This document shows, piece by piece, positions 37,447 through 48,403 of a stretch of DNA of 64,000 bases; within the stretch, counting starts at the first letter, position 1; every line of letters starts with the position of its first letter. The notes beneath the pieces were generated by a model. It saw nothing but the letters and a program-made list of their open reading frames with translations, had not been told where the DNA came from and ran no database searches. Source of the DNA: Channallabes apus (taxonomy: Eukaryota > Chordata > Actinopteri > Siluriformes > Clariidae); assembly GCA_030522415.1 (NCBI GenBank), contig CM060125.1, positions 3,530,401-3,594,400 of the forward strand, given 5' to 3'. The translations under genes and the position numbers were made by a program.

Positions 37447-37690
37447 CAAGGTCCGTTCAAATCAAACTGGGACTTGTGATTAACTTGCTCCTTAATGAAA
37501 ACTGATGGACATTACAGAAGACTTCAGGCACTGTGAGGTGATGTGACTCTTAGCCTCAATAAAACATTTGAACATGCTTGGGCCATTAAAAGAGTTCCTG
37601 GGAGGCCAGTATTTCAGATGTGACGCAGGCAGTCAGATCATGAAAAGTTTGTGGACAATGGAACGCATTTCTGAGATAGTTTTTGTGTAG
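37447..37690 (+). mobile_element. mariner-type relic (copy 2)
   Basis: The end GGTCCGTTCAAATCAAACTG and internal TTACAGAAGACTTCAGGCAC plus GGGCCATTAAAAGAGTTCCT recur in the relic at 8875-10070, so the two belong to one family. The frame is destroyed and a second end is not identified. Confidence 0.45.
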
Positions 37691-40600
37691 CATGGCTGTG
37701 GGGATTTATGCTCACTCAGGGCAGGCACTAATGTGCACTCAGTTGATCCCAAAAGTGCTCAGCAGGGTCGGGGTCAGGGCTTTGTGTAGGTCACTCAAGT
37801 TCTTTTCTCTTCGACCTTGGCAAGGGAAAGGGACATGCTTTTATTTTATTTATTTTTTGTGCCTAGGAGATTTGTCATGGTGATCCAGGTATGAACTTCT
37901 CCTCTTAGTTCCAGTAAGGGAAAACATTATTCTACAGCTACAGTATACCGTATAGAAATGCAGCATGACTTGAATCCTATGGGAGAGATCACAAGGATTT
38001 GCAGGAAAGATTATATTCATTCACATGAATGTGTGGTGCTCTGTGATGCATTCAAAGCATCTTTTAGTAACTGCCTCATCGGGGCCATTGTTAAATTAAA
38101 TTGTTAGTGTTTTCGCAAAGAAAATCAAATAAATCCATATGAAAAAATGCAGGCTGGTATGAATTTACAGACTATGTTGATAACGTTAGCAGCTATACAC
38201 CTTTTTTCTTTTTCCTTGTGCTTCAGGGAGCCTAAACGTGGGTTCATATTTAAACAATAACCAAAAATAATAATAATAATAAATAATAATAATAAATGAA
38301 AACTAACTAATTAAACTCCCTCCTTCAACAAAAACCAAATATGGTTATATTCAAATATAGACATTTTAATCACTAAACAGATACAAACACATGAGCAGAT
38401 TGTGGCATTCCATTACACCGCTAATATGTCTTTGCATGTGTGTTTGTCTGCGTCGTGTCTGTGTGTGGTTTTTCTGTGTGTTCTTGCACTGCTTGGCCAA
38501 TCTGGTCAAGGTATAGGCTGAGCGAGACATAAACCCGCAGCTGCCGACCAGATGATTGGGGCCACCTGTTTCCTTCATCATTTACACACCGCACGAATGT
38601 ACAAACAACAGCAAATTAAAGTCCAACAGCCTTGATTCTCCCAGCCTGTGCGCTTCGGTCCACACCGCTTAGCCGGCATCAGGAATCAATGTCATGTGCT
38701 AACTTTGTTTGTGTCTCTGTGAGCGCTTGTAAAATGATGTGTGTATTGAAAGCCATATGCGGCATTTGCATATGCGTGTCAAATTGCATTGACCGGTTCG
38801 GTGTGCGGTTAATCATTTTTGCATGTGTCACGTGGCAAAACTTAAAAGAGCGCACGTCAGATGCATGTGGTGTAGCAATAGTAACTTTTATAAAACACGG
38901 GTGGTTGCAACATTTTGTTATGATTCTGTTATATGTAGCATTTAGAGCTGAGTGTTGGTCAGCGGCAAATATGAGGCTGCTGTTAAAACACTCGTGACTA
39001 AACCATACATTTTTGTTGCTTAAGAGATTCCAAACGAGGCATTTTTAATAAGCTAGGATGTTGGAGAGACGGGTTATGGCCATGTTCTTGGTAGGAGGCA
39101 CTGGCAAGAGAACAGCGGGGTTAAATTAAGACTAAGGGTTTTGGCTAATTTCTCCCTGCCTTATTGGAGACAGAAATCAAAATAAATTTAGGATATAATC
39201 TAAGACCCCTGTTTTTTTTGTTTTGATCCAGGTAATTGACAAATAAGCCATGGTACTTCCATTACAAAGTGAGCGGCTCTTACTCTCCCTCCCTACCATC
39301 CTCATCCTGTAGTCCCCGTCCCCTTGCATTCCTGTTAAATTGCACCTCCCACGTGAGCAGGCAATCAACTGCCCTGAACCAGACACTCAGGTTTGTAATA
39401 ATATTCCAATTTACTAGTCACTCGCCAGTTTGGAGTGCGCCTTACTCCTACAAGGCCTGCATAATTGTTGTTATGAGTCCCAGATTAAAGAAAATCTTTC
39501 AAAAACCAAACTAAATGAGACCTCCAAAAGACGCTTTTTACTCATTGCCTAAGCCTGAAAAAAATCCACCTTCTGTTTTACTGATGACTGTACAGCTGTT
39601 GAATATCATGTTTGAGACTACTCTGCAGCTCTGCTTGTCTTGTCTAGTTTTGGCTCCTCTGGTAGCTGAGCCGCTGAGGTTTCTGGACCCAACGCGGCAT
39701 TGTGAGAATTCCATTGTGGGTGGTTTACTTTGGACCTGGCTGTGGATCCAACACTACAATGAAAGAGACCCCCACCTTGTGCAAACACCTCATATGAAAT
39801 ATGACATGAAGTGAGCCTGGAAAAGAGAAGCAACAAATTCAGTGTGTGGTTTAACCCCTCCCCAGGATATGTTAGTGGAACGTTGCGGCTGATATTAACG
39901 GTATATCCCCAAATGTGGCCCTGTCCATTTTGAGTCTTATTTATAATATCGTTTGTAAGATAGATTTCATTATGTAAATCCTCAAAGCGGTCCCTTGTTA
40001 AATGTTAAGAGCAGTGCTCGGTTGTATGGATGGTTGTGGTCACTGTAGTGAAACCGTGCCATTCACTTCTTGTGTGTTGTTAAATGAAACCAAAACAAAC
40101 AAAAAAAAAAACCTTCTGGACAAGCTGACATCCTGCTGGATTATTTTTGTTGCTTGTTCTTTCGAGAAGGGCACTGCTTTTCTTCTGTATGAGAACATTT
40201 TTGCTTCTCACCATCTCCGAGGACATCTTGAACCTGCATAGCTATCTTATTATTGCTGGTCATGCTGCTAATTTTAGAAAAAATGCTAACTCATCCAAGT
40301 GGGAGGCCATTTTTCCCATTCCACCCATCAGCCAAATCCACCTCCTACCCTGGAGTCTGTAATGGACAATTCTTGTTACTGTAATACAAATTATCTTTAG
40401 TACATTCAATTCTCAGATGCCCTGAAGGGATGTTTATAAAATTATGTAATGTTCTTTGTTATGTGGAAAACTGAAGTTGGTTAGGTTTTAAGGTGGAAAT
40501 TTCAATGAAAATTCCCTCGGCACATACGGAGCACAAATATTCATTACTGCTGAATACACAACAGAAAGTAATCTAGTTCGCTCCTTCTGCAGCATTGCGG

Positions 40601-41138
40601 TCTCAGCAGTAAAATGGATCAATACAGGCTTGCTGGAGCAAAGTCAAGCAGCTGGGGACAGGTCTAAAGAAGTAAGGCCATTTTCACATTGTAAAAGGGG
40701 TGGGGAGGGGGGGGGTTAAGTGATAGATAATCACATGCGTGATTCCAACATAAAACATTTCAACATGAAGCATACAGCAATATTATGTGATCTATTCTGC
40801 ATCTCAGCCTCAGGCTTTGATAATTATGTATAGCGGTTGTGTTACAAATTACCCACTATGAACATGTCATCCATACCTAGGTGAACTAAACTTGACTCTT
40901 CTGCATGACAACATTCTCATTTTGTATGTCACTAAATAAAAAAGGAATGTGACTTCTGCTGCTGAAATATTAGCGAAGAAGAAAAAAAATCATACAAGCA
41001 AATGTGGAAAGCAAAAATTAGATATCTAAAAATGAACTTGCAGGATTGTGAATTAGAAACTCATAAAATCAGGTAACTGTTATCATAGAATTCTGGATGT
41101 AGAAAACAAGGGGATGAGAGATTGATGAACTTTAGGAA
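37691..41138. other. Long intergenic stretch, no gene recognised
   Basis: 3.4 kb with (AAT)n at 38263-38297, 9 G near 40706 and no transposon I can name. 38590-38990 and 39230-39830 are less AT-rich, contain open frames of 90-121 codons without domains and are candidate conserved non-coding DNA (inference). Confidence 0.5.
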
Positions 41139-41230
41139 AATTCTATTAAATTCAATTCTATTTTATTTGTATAGCGCTTTTAAAAATTGTCATTGTCGCA
41201 AAGCAGCTTTACACAATCAAAAGAAATTAT
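41139..41230 (-). repeat. LINE 3' end fragment (minus strand)
   Basis: TTTATTTGTATAGCGCTTTT and CATTGTCGCAAAGCAGCTTT are the reverse complement of a LINE tail of the kind present in + orientation at about 57826-58050 (GTAAAGCTGCTTAGCCATAG..CAATTGTCAAAAA). Only the tail is present. Confidence 0.6.
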
Positions 41231-41756
41231 TTAAGTTTGTATGGAATGTGAAAGAATAAAAATGGTCAGATAGACCATAAATAAATAAAAATAAAAAGCA
41301 AACTGAAATAAAAAAAAAAACATATGGTATGAGGACTAGGAATCAGCAGGGTCTAGAGAACTATAAAATTATGAAAGCAGGAATCAAAGATGACTAGAAA
41401 CTCTTTAGGTGCGGGATATAGGACACAAGTGGGACGAGGGAACCACAAATTGAAAGAACTGTGATGCATGCAAACTAGAAAAACATGAAGTCAGGAAACT
41501 GGGGAACAAAAAGCACAAGATCCATAAAGTTGAAGAAGTAGGAAACAAGGGGATTAGTGGATTACTAATGGATTTAAGAAACAAAGGCGATCTGAAATCA
41601 GAGAAGAAGCCAACAATAGGAACTATAGAGTACAATTAATTCATTGAAGTAGTGAACTCAAAAATAAATGAAAGAAAGAAAGAGGAAAATAAAAAAGAGG
41701 GAACTGTGACATAAGGGGCTTAGAGGACCATCAATCCGCCATGCCTACTTCAATCT
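41231..41756. other. A-rich stretch, no gene
   Basis: Purine-rich low-complexity DNA with repeated GGAAACAAGGGGAT-like phrases. It may be a diverged minisatellite, but no clear unit is seen. Confidence 0.45.
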
Positions 41757-41810
41757 AAGGATGCAGGCTGCTTGTCACCAATGTATATTATGAAAACTAC
41801 AGCAGGGGGC

Positions 41811-42640
41811 AGAGCTTTTTCTTACAAAACCCCAAAGTTATGGAATAATCTTGCAATTAATGTTCAGGACTCATTCTCAGTGTTTAAGTTTAGGCTAAAA
41901 ACCTATTTATGTAGCCAAGCATTTTTGAAAATAGATTTACCTTAGGTAAAGGAGCAGATCTGGGGGACTCATGGACGTACATTATTACGGTGAACTGATA
42001 GGTTTACAGTAGTTGCTGTCTTCCCCACACTCTCATTGATCTCATCATTGCTTTACATATCAGAGAGCCCTCATGTCTGTGTTTCCTTCTGGCTCTCCCT
42101 TCTGACTATCCCCCTGTCATAGTTAGCCCTGCCGGAGTCCCTGCTTGCACTCTGCACTAAATATACATTCACCTTTTACATTGTGTGACTGTGACCATAC
42201 CCAACTGTTATCTCTCCTTCTCTTCTACTCTCACCTCTTCTCTCTTCTCCTCTCTCTCCCCCTCTCTTTCCCTCTCCCTGTCTCTCTGTCAAGCTATACC
42301 TGTCGCTCCTGAGCTGCCAGTGATCCAGACCCCCTCTGCGCTCTGGACCTGTCGGACTTGTCCTGGTGTCCCGCTTCTGGTTGGAGATCTCGTCGCATGG
42401 ATACCCCGTGTGGTCTGCTTGGGATGCGTGTGGTGACTGGGGACAGTTCCACTTTTCCATGAAGATGGTCCTGGCCTCGCATGACAGCTGACATGACAGC
42501 ATGACAGAGGATTTGTGACTCACTCGATAGTTCAGGACTGAACTTTCTTACAGTCTACCTGAGCCTCCAATAACGAACTCCATATTAACTTAAAGACATC
42601 TCTTGTTATACTGAACTTACAGCCTCCTATCTCAGAGTTA
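41811..42640 (+). mobile_element. LINE C-terminal relic plus 3' UTR
   Basis: The frame 41811-41945 reads RAFSYKTPKLWNNLAINVQD and FKFRLKTYLCSQAFLK before TAG. This AFS..P.LWN.L..FK..LKTYL block is the C-terminal end of reverse transcriptase proteins in CR1/L2/Jockey-type LINEs. The following 3' UTR-like DNA has a (CT)n-rich tract at about 42210-42292. The rest of the RT is missing. The right boundary is not sharp. Confidence 0.55.
42210..42292. repeat. (CT)n-rich low-complexity tract
   Basis: Pyrimidine-rich TCTCC/CTCT repeats, likely unstable in length. Confidence 0.8.
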
Positions 42641-42957
42641 CAAGAACAAGAACATACTGTAGGCCTGTAGAAGTGGAGAAACATCATAATGTAGATGCCT
42701 CCTCCAAGAAAATAAATTTTAATGGTTCTAGTTTTTAACCTTATTTGATTGAGGAATACCCTGGTGATCGATTCGTCAAAGAACCTTTAAGAGTCTAACC
42801 ACATAGGAGCAAATGACAAGGTGATATCAGGAAGTCTAGAGTTCATTCTGTTTTGATATCTTGAGATAACTTACAGTACATGCATCCATGCAAACTAAAT
42901 TTTTTTAAAGAGCATAGCATGAGAACCATTAGGTTAGCGATCCAGATTTGAGGGGTT
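42641..42957. other. AT-rich flank of Gypsy chromovirus 2
   Basis: No gene recognised. Confidence 0.5.
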
Positions 42958-43781
42958 TGTCACGAACCTGCACAATCAACCCAGCACATCCAGGTCATAA
43001 CTCCACCCAAGGTTTTCTGTGCTTCCCGGGCTAATTACCTGAGTACACCTGTCCTTAATTTGGCAACATGTTGGTGGCCTTAAATAGACGCCAAAGATCT
43101 CACTCCTCGCCGATGTATCTTACTTGCCTTTTGCCCTGATTCACCAGCGTTTTCTCCTATTGCTCTATTTTTGTGTTCGACCTCGCCTGTTTTCAGGATT
43201 CCGTCTCGTGCCTAGCCCTTTGGATTATCTGCCTGTGTATTTCCCTACGTGCATGACCTCGCAAGCTCTCTGGATTTTGGATAAAGTACTTACGATTTGG
43301 ATTTGCTCGCCCTCGCTGCTGGACTCCCAGATACCGACCCCTGCCTGGTAAAAACGACTCTTCTCTTCCTTCGTTTCTCCTTCTTCGCAAGCCACCTTTT
43401 ATCCTGCGATACAAGCACTTCTGTGTTCACGGACCACAGGAGAGCGCCGACCTTCGTTCTCACAGGAAGGAATTAAATCGCTGCTTTCCGCCTTCCACCC
43501 TCTGTGCGCTAAACGTTTAACATCAAGAAACGCTCGCTAAAACCCGAGAGGATTCCTTCATTCTACTTCCGGGATTGTGCTGATTCCCTCACGTCATAGC
43601 CCCGCCTCCTCTCTCGTCACTAGAGGCTTTACCAGTCCTTTAGTCACTAAGCACACACACACACGCACCACTACTCAGACTGCACCAATACACTAAACAT
43701 CCCTGGATTTTAATAAATCCTCTTGGAAGGAACTGTCTGCTTTTGGGTTTACTCTTATTCAGTCAGCCCCGGCCCCTGACA
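42958..43781 (+). repeat. Putative 5' LTR of Gypsy chromovirus 2
   Basis: Begins TGTCACGAACC and ends CCCGGCCCCTGACA, so its ends are TGTCA..TGACA, and it lies 13 bases upstream of the gag ATG. No second copy is present in the window, so the boundary rests on the end motifs and distance to gag. A TATA-like TTAATAAAT near 43711 could be part of the promoter or polyadenylation region. Confidence 0.65.
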
Positions 43782-43794
43782 GTATACATCGGCC

Positions 43795-44472
43795 ATGACA
43801 AACCCAGCAGATTTGGATCAGTTAAGACAGGCGCTTTCACAACAGGGGGCGCTATTGGGCTCTCACCAGCAAAGTATCCAGCAGGTTACCCAGACTCTTT
43901 CATCTATCACCTCGCAACTTCAGCAGCTACTAGCCAGTCCTCCTTCAGTCCCAGTACACACTCCACATCATGAACCCCGGCTTCCTAACCCACAGCCTTA
44001 CAACGGTGAACCGGGAATATGCCGTTCCTTCCTGTGGCAATGTTCCCTGCTGTTGGAGCTACAAGCGTCCTCCTTCCTCACTGAACGCTCAAAGGTGGCT
44101 TTTGTGATCACGCTCCTCACCGACTGGGCCCGTGAATGGGGAACCGCAGTTTGGGACGCTAAAGACCCATGCTGTTCTTCTTTTAAATTATTCACCGATG
44201 AGATGAGGAGGGTATTCGACCGCTCCCACTCAGGCAGAGAGGCAACTAGACATCTACTGGAGCTCCGTCAAGGTTCTCGTTCTACCTATGATTATGCGAT
44301 TGAGTTCCGTACGCTGGCTGCGTCCGCAAACTGGGACACCCAGGCCCTTTATGATGCTTTCCTCCACGATCTCTCGGAGGATGTTAAGGACCATTTAATC
44401 AGCCAGGAACTCCCCAGCGATCTGAATGGCCTCATGGATTTAGCTGGATGCATGGACGCTCGACTGACATAG
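43795..44472 (+). pseudogene. gag capsid of Gypsy chromovirus 2
   Basis: 226 codons start MTNPADLDQLRQALSQQGAL. An N-terminal coiled-coil-like part with glutamines (HQQSIQQVTQTLSSITSQLQ) is followed by the capsid core (FLWQCSLLLELQASSF, WAREWGTAVWD, FTDEMRRVFDRSHSGREA, LLELRQGSRSTYDYAIEFR). The capsid packages the element RNA. TAG at 44470-44472 stops the frame after ARLT. The same frame reopens to encode the zinc knuckle, so a single in-frame stop divides gag. Confidence 0.9.
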
Positions 44473-44748
44473 AGGCGTCGTGCTCGAACCACCTCTGCAC
44501 CCAGGTATTCTGTCCTATCCATGCAACCCCCCAGCCCTGCTTTTTCGCCAAGCCCCAGACCAGCCCCAGAACCCATGCAGGTGGGGCATGCCCGGATCTC
44601 CCCTGAGGAACGTCAATGGAGGATCCAATCAGGCTCCTGTCTCTACTGTGGTCATATGGGCCATTATCGCCTCCAATGCCCATTAAAGCCAAGCCCCTCC
44701 GGTGAACCTAGGGGCCCTGGAGGGGCCAGTCATCAACTGTTCCCCTAG
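44473..44748 (+). pseudogene. gag nucleocapsid with CCHC zinc knuckle
   Basis: Same frame as the capsid ORF, with MQVGHARISPEERQWRI and then CLYCGHMGHYRLQC, a C-x2-C-x4-H-x4-C knuckle that binds the element RNA. It ends at TAG 44746-44748. Confidence 0.88.
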
Positions 44749-45040
44749 CACACGCCCACTCCTCTCAGCAATTATCATAGCACTAGGCAAGGTTCATGCT
44801 ACTCCTGTACTAATTGACTCTGGGTCGGATCAGAACCTCATTTCCACCGCAAAGGGCCAAGGAACTTAACCTCCCTATGCTAGCGTTGGAGAACCCATTG
44901 GCCGATCGGGTTCTTGATGGAACCTCCCTGCCTGCCATCACTCGACGGACGGTTCCGATAACTCTACAGGTGTCTGGCAATCATACCGAAGAAACATCCT
45001 TCTTGGTCATGCATAACGCCCATTCACCTATACAGTAGTT
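44749..45040 (+). pseudogene. Retroviral-type aspartic protease relic
   Basis: VLIDSGSDQNLIS at 44807-44845 contains the DSG active-site triplet (GAC at 44816). After it the frame shifts to 44814-45038, which continues AKELNLPMLALENPLADRVL. The enzyme would cut gag-pol. The frameshift right after the active site makes it inactive. Confidence 0.8.
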
Positions 45041-45860
45041 CTCAGACGCCCATGGTTGACTCGTCACAACCCTCACATTGACTGGTCCAAGAACACCATT
45101 CTGGAATGGAGTCCTCTGTGCTTGTCTTCCTGTCTAAAGTTCACCTGCCACGCCCTCTGACAATGAGGAGTTTCCCAACCTCTCAGCCGTTCCTCCTGAC
45201 TATTCTGACCTCAAGCAGGTCTTCAGCAAGTCGCGGGCCCTCTCTCTACCACCTCACAGGCCATATGACTGTGCTATTGACCTCCCTCCGGGTTCAACAC
45301 CTCCCAGGGGGAGACTGTATTCGCTGTCGTTACAGGAGAGAGGGGCTATGGATAAATGTATCTAAGAATCCCTGGCTGCCGGGATCATCCGTCCTTCTTC
45401 GTCCCCTGCCGGAGCTGGATTCTTCTTTGTGGCTAAGATAGATAAAAAGCTATGGCCGTGCATTGATTACAGTGGTTTGAATGAGATAACAGTCAAGAAT
45501 CGTTACCCTCTTCCCCTCATGTCGACTGCCTTTCGACCTTCTCCAAGGAGCCAATATTTTTACTAAACTTGACTGCTTTTAACACCCCATGGTGCCCCAT
45601 AGCACCCTCGTGGTGCCGTTCGTTCTTGCCAATGCTTGCCAGTCTTTGGTCAATGACGTTTTCATGGACTTCTTGAACACCTTCGTATTTGTCTATCTGT
45701 CCTGATTTTCTCTCACTCCCTGGAGGAACACAGAGTGCACGTTCATCAAGTCCTACAGAGGCTTCTTGAAAACCAACTATTTGTAAAGCCGGAAAAGTGC
45801 GAGTTCAATTGTCTCCTTTCTCGGCTTCATTATCGCCCTGTCTAGGGTCCAGATGGACCC
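45041..45860 (+). pseudogene. Reverse transcriptase relic, catalytic site lost
   Basis: Frame pieces include [20 protein letters not shown], the AIDLPPG block, [20 protein letters not shown] and [20 protein letters not shown]. The catalytic Y-D-D box lies near 45693 where the text reads VYLS and then stops, so both aspartates are gone. At least four frame changes are seen. Confidence 0.82.
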
Positions 45861-46240
45861 GGCTAAGGTGAAATCAGTGACCGACTGGCCTAGACCAGCC
45901 ACTCGAAAGGATCTCCAGCGCTTTCTCGGGTTCGCAAAATTTGATCGTCGGTTTATTCGAAATTACAGCTCAAATTATCACCCTCACGTCCACCAAGAAC
46001 CCCGATCAAGCAAAGGATTCATTCACCGAACTCAAGAATCGCTTCACCTCAGCACCCATCCTCACCCAGCCAGATCCCACTCTTCAGTTCGTAGTGGAAG
46101 TAAACGCGTCAGACTCCGGGGTTGGGGTGGTGCTTTCTCAGAGGTCGCCAAGCAAGATGGTCCTTATTCTTCTCCCGTTTTAACTTCTCCCTTTCTTTTC
46201 GACCAGGAAGCAAGAACACCAAGCCTGATTCCCTCTCCCG
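45853..46240 (+). pseudogene. RT connection and RNase H remnant with deletion
   Basis: [20 protein letters not shown] and [20 protein letters not shown] are the region after the RT palm. [19 protein letters not shown] is the start of RNase H; the text then jumps at about 46140 to [20 protein letters not shown], which belongs to the end of the domain. Most of RNase H, roughly 80 codons, is deleted. Confidence 0.78.
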
Positions 46241-46924
46241 TCAGTTCACCTCAGTCACAGTGGACGCTCCTATTTCCACCATCCTGCCATCTCAAAGTCT
46301 CATTGGGGCTACCTCCCTCGACATTGAATCTCTGGTTAAGCGGGGACTAGAACAAGAGTATGGCGCCCCAGAAGCACCACCGGGCAAGCTCTTTGTTCCA
46401 TTGGCAGCTCGGCCCCAAGTTCTCAAGTGGGGTCATACCCTCGCTCTGGTACAGCAGCACTTTTGGTGGCCTTCGATCAGAGAGGACACTCGTCAATTTG
46501 TCGCCACCTGCGACGTCTGTGCTCGCAATAAGACTAGCAGTAAACCACCGGCAGGTCTCCTCAGACCACTCCCATTGCCCCACAGACCCTGGTCCCACAT
46601 TGCCCTGGACTTTGTCACAGGGCTCCCAGATTCAGATGGTAACACCTGTATTTTAACCATTGTCGACCGCTTTTCCAAAGCCGTTCACTTTATTCCCCTG
46701 GATAAACTTCCCTCAGCCAAAGAGATGGCCGAATTGCTCATTCTGCATGTCTTCCGCCTTCATGATATCCCTGTGGACATTTTCTCTGATCGCGGACCCC
46801 AGCTCTCTGCCCAGTTCTGGACGGCATTCTGCAAACTGGTTGGAGCTACTCCCAGCTTATCCTCCGGTTATCACCCTCAGACCAATGGGCAGACCGAGAG
46901 AGCCAATCAGGATCTGGAGACAGC
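46241..46924 (+). pseudogene. Integrase core, interrupted by LINE insertion
   Basis: The frame 46122-47006 encodes the HHCC zinc-binding part ([25 protein letters not shown]) and the DDE core: first Asp in [11 protein letters not shown], second in [13 protein letters not shown], Glu in [12 protein letters not shown]. It would insert element cDNA into the genome. All three catalytic residues remain, but the gene is broken directly after DLE by the LINE. Confidence 0.9.
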
Positions 46925-47876
46925 AAGACAGCCTTCTGTATCCCTGCATACAGAAGGGAGGTCGAGCAGGTGGCTGTCTGGTGCAGTCACAACAACCTGG
47001 AGCTGAACACGCTCAAAACAATGGAGATGATCGTGGACTTCAGGAGAAACCCACCTGCAGTTCCCCCACTCACCATCATGAACAGCACTGTGACGGCAGT
47101 GGAGTCATTCCGGTTCCTGGGCACGACCATCTCTCAGGACCTGAAGTGGGACATTCACATTGACTCCATTGTTAAAAAGGCCCACCAGAGGTTGTATTTC
47201 CTTCGCCAGCTGAAGAAATTTAACCTGCCACAGGAGCTGCTCACACAGTTCTACTCAGCCGTCATTGAATCCATCCTGTGCACTTCAATAACTGTTTGGT
47301 TTGGCTCAGCTACGAAAGCAGACATCAGAAGACTACAAAGGATGGTTCGGACTGCTGAAGGAATTATTGGCACTCACCTGCCCACGCTGCAAGAACTGTA
47401 TATATCCAGAGTGAAGAAAAGGGCACGGAATATCACTTTGGAACCCTCACACCCAAGCCACCTTCTTTTTGAACTTTTGCAGTCGGGTCGACGCTACAGA
47501 GCACCGAACACCAGGACAGTCAGGCACAAGAACAGTTTTTTCCGCCAGGCAATCTACCTCCTTAACAGTTAAACATCATTCTAACGGTCAATAAATATAT
47601 GTGCAATATTGTGTACAATACCACTGTGCAATATACTGTATAATACCACAGATTTCAGATATTTATGTAACTTATTTAAAAGTATCTCACACCGTACTCC
47701 ATTTGATGTCAACCATAAAAAATGTTTTTTTTTTTTTTTTTTTTTTTTTAATATGTGTCATGCTGTTTTTGTCTTGTCATTTGTATTTTTTGTTCTGGAA
47801 GCTCTGTCACTAAAACAAATTCCTTGTATGTGCAAGCGTACTTGGCAATAAAACTCTTTCTGATTCTGATTCTGAA
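46925..47876 (+). mobile_element. 5'-truncated L2-like LINE inside Gypsy integrase
   Basis: About 950 bp begins abruptly in RT sequence and ends with the tail CAATAAAACTCTTTCTGATT followed by CTGATTCTGA, the hexamer-type end of fish L2-like elements. Gypsy sequence resumes at about 47877. A T run of 28 lies at 47723-47750. The exact left edge is uncertain by about 30 bases, and no clear duplication could be read. Confidence 0.85.
46940..47572 (+). pseudogene. L2-like reverse transcriptase, C-terminal part
   Basis: The frame with [20 protein letters not shown] and MEMIVDFRRNPP continues with SFRFLGTTISQDLKWDIHID, KKAHQRLYFLRQLKKFNLPQ and IESILCTSITVWFG, and ends IYLLNS at TAA 47570-47572. These are the thumb and C-terminal region of L2-clade RT. 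The catalytic palm and endonuclease are missing through 5' truncation. The remaining frame is fully open, so the insertion may be fairly young. Confidence 0.88.
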
Positions 47877-48403
47877 TTCGGAGCATGACCTCCAAGGACC
47901 CATGCTCCTGGAGCCGAATGCTACCGTGGGTAGAGTACGAACACAATTCCCTACCCACAGCATCTACAGGCCTCTCCCCATTCCAATGTTGTCTGGGCTA
48001 ACAGCCTCCCTTATTTCCATCCCAAGAGGAGGAGGTGGCAGTTCCCTCTGCCCAAGCTTTCATGCGCCGCTGCAAAAGGACCTGGCTGCGGGCGAGAGCT
48101 AGGCTTTGCCATTCAACATCACTGTTCAAGCATCAAGCCGATCGCCACCGCTCTACCGCCTATCGTGTTGGACAGAAGGTCATGCTCTCCACCCGCAACA
48201 TCCCCATAAAGACACTCTCCCGCAAGGTCTCTACTAGGTTCATTGGCCCATTCACTGTAGTCAAGGTCATCAACCCTTGCACAATCCGATTGCTCTTACC
48301 GTCCATGATGAGACGCATCAACCCCTCATTCCATGTCTCCCAGATAAGACCCATAGTATCCTGTCCATGGCTAGGGAGAAATATGTTTTTAGAAGGAGAG
48401 TGA
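47877..48403 (+). pseudogene. End of Gypsy integrase after the LINE
   Basis: Pieces LPWVEY, then SLYPSHL-like text and AFMRRCKRTWLRARARLCHS, YRVGQKVMLSTRNIPIKTLS and RKVSTRFIGPFTVVKVINPC form the C-terminal GPY/F-type domain, ending at 48401-48403. No chromodomain is recognisable after FHVSQIRPIV. Confidence 0.85.

Larger units (their letters stand above)
42958..48403 (+). mobile_element. Gypsy chromovirus 2, decayed, split by an L2-like LINE
   Basis: Gag, CCHC knuckle, protease, reverse transcriptase, remnant RNase H and integrase are in normal Ty3/Gypsy order on the + strand. The integrase gene is interrupted near 46920 by a LINE and continues at about 47877. Many frameshifts and stops. 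No 3' LTR follows the pol end at 48403. Confidence 0.88.

Noticed and set aside
44473..44748. CCHC zinc-finger frame as a host zinc-finger gene
   Set aside because: It is in frame with Gypsy gag and followed by protease, so it is the nucleocapsid part.
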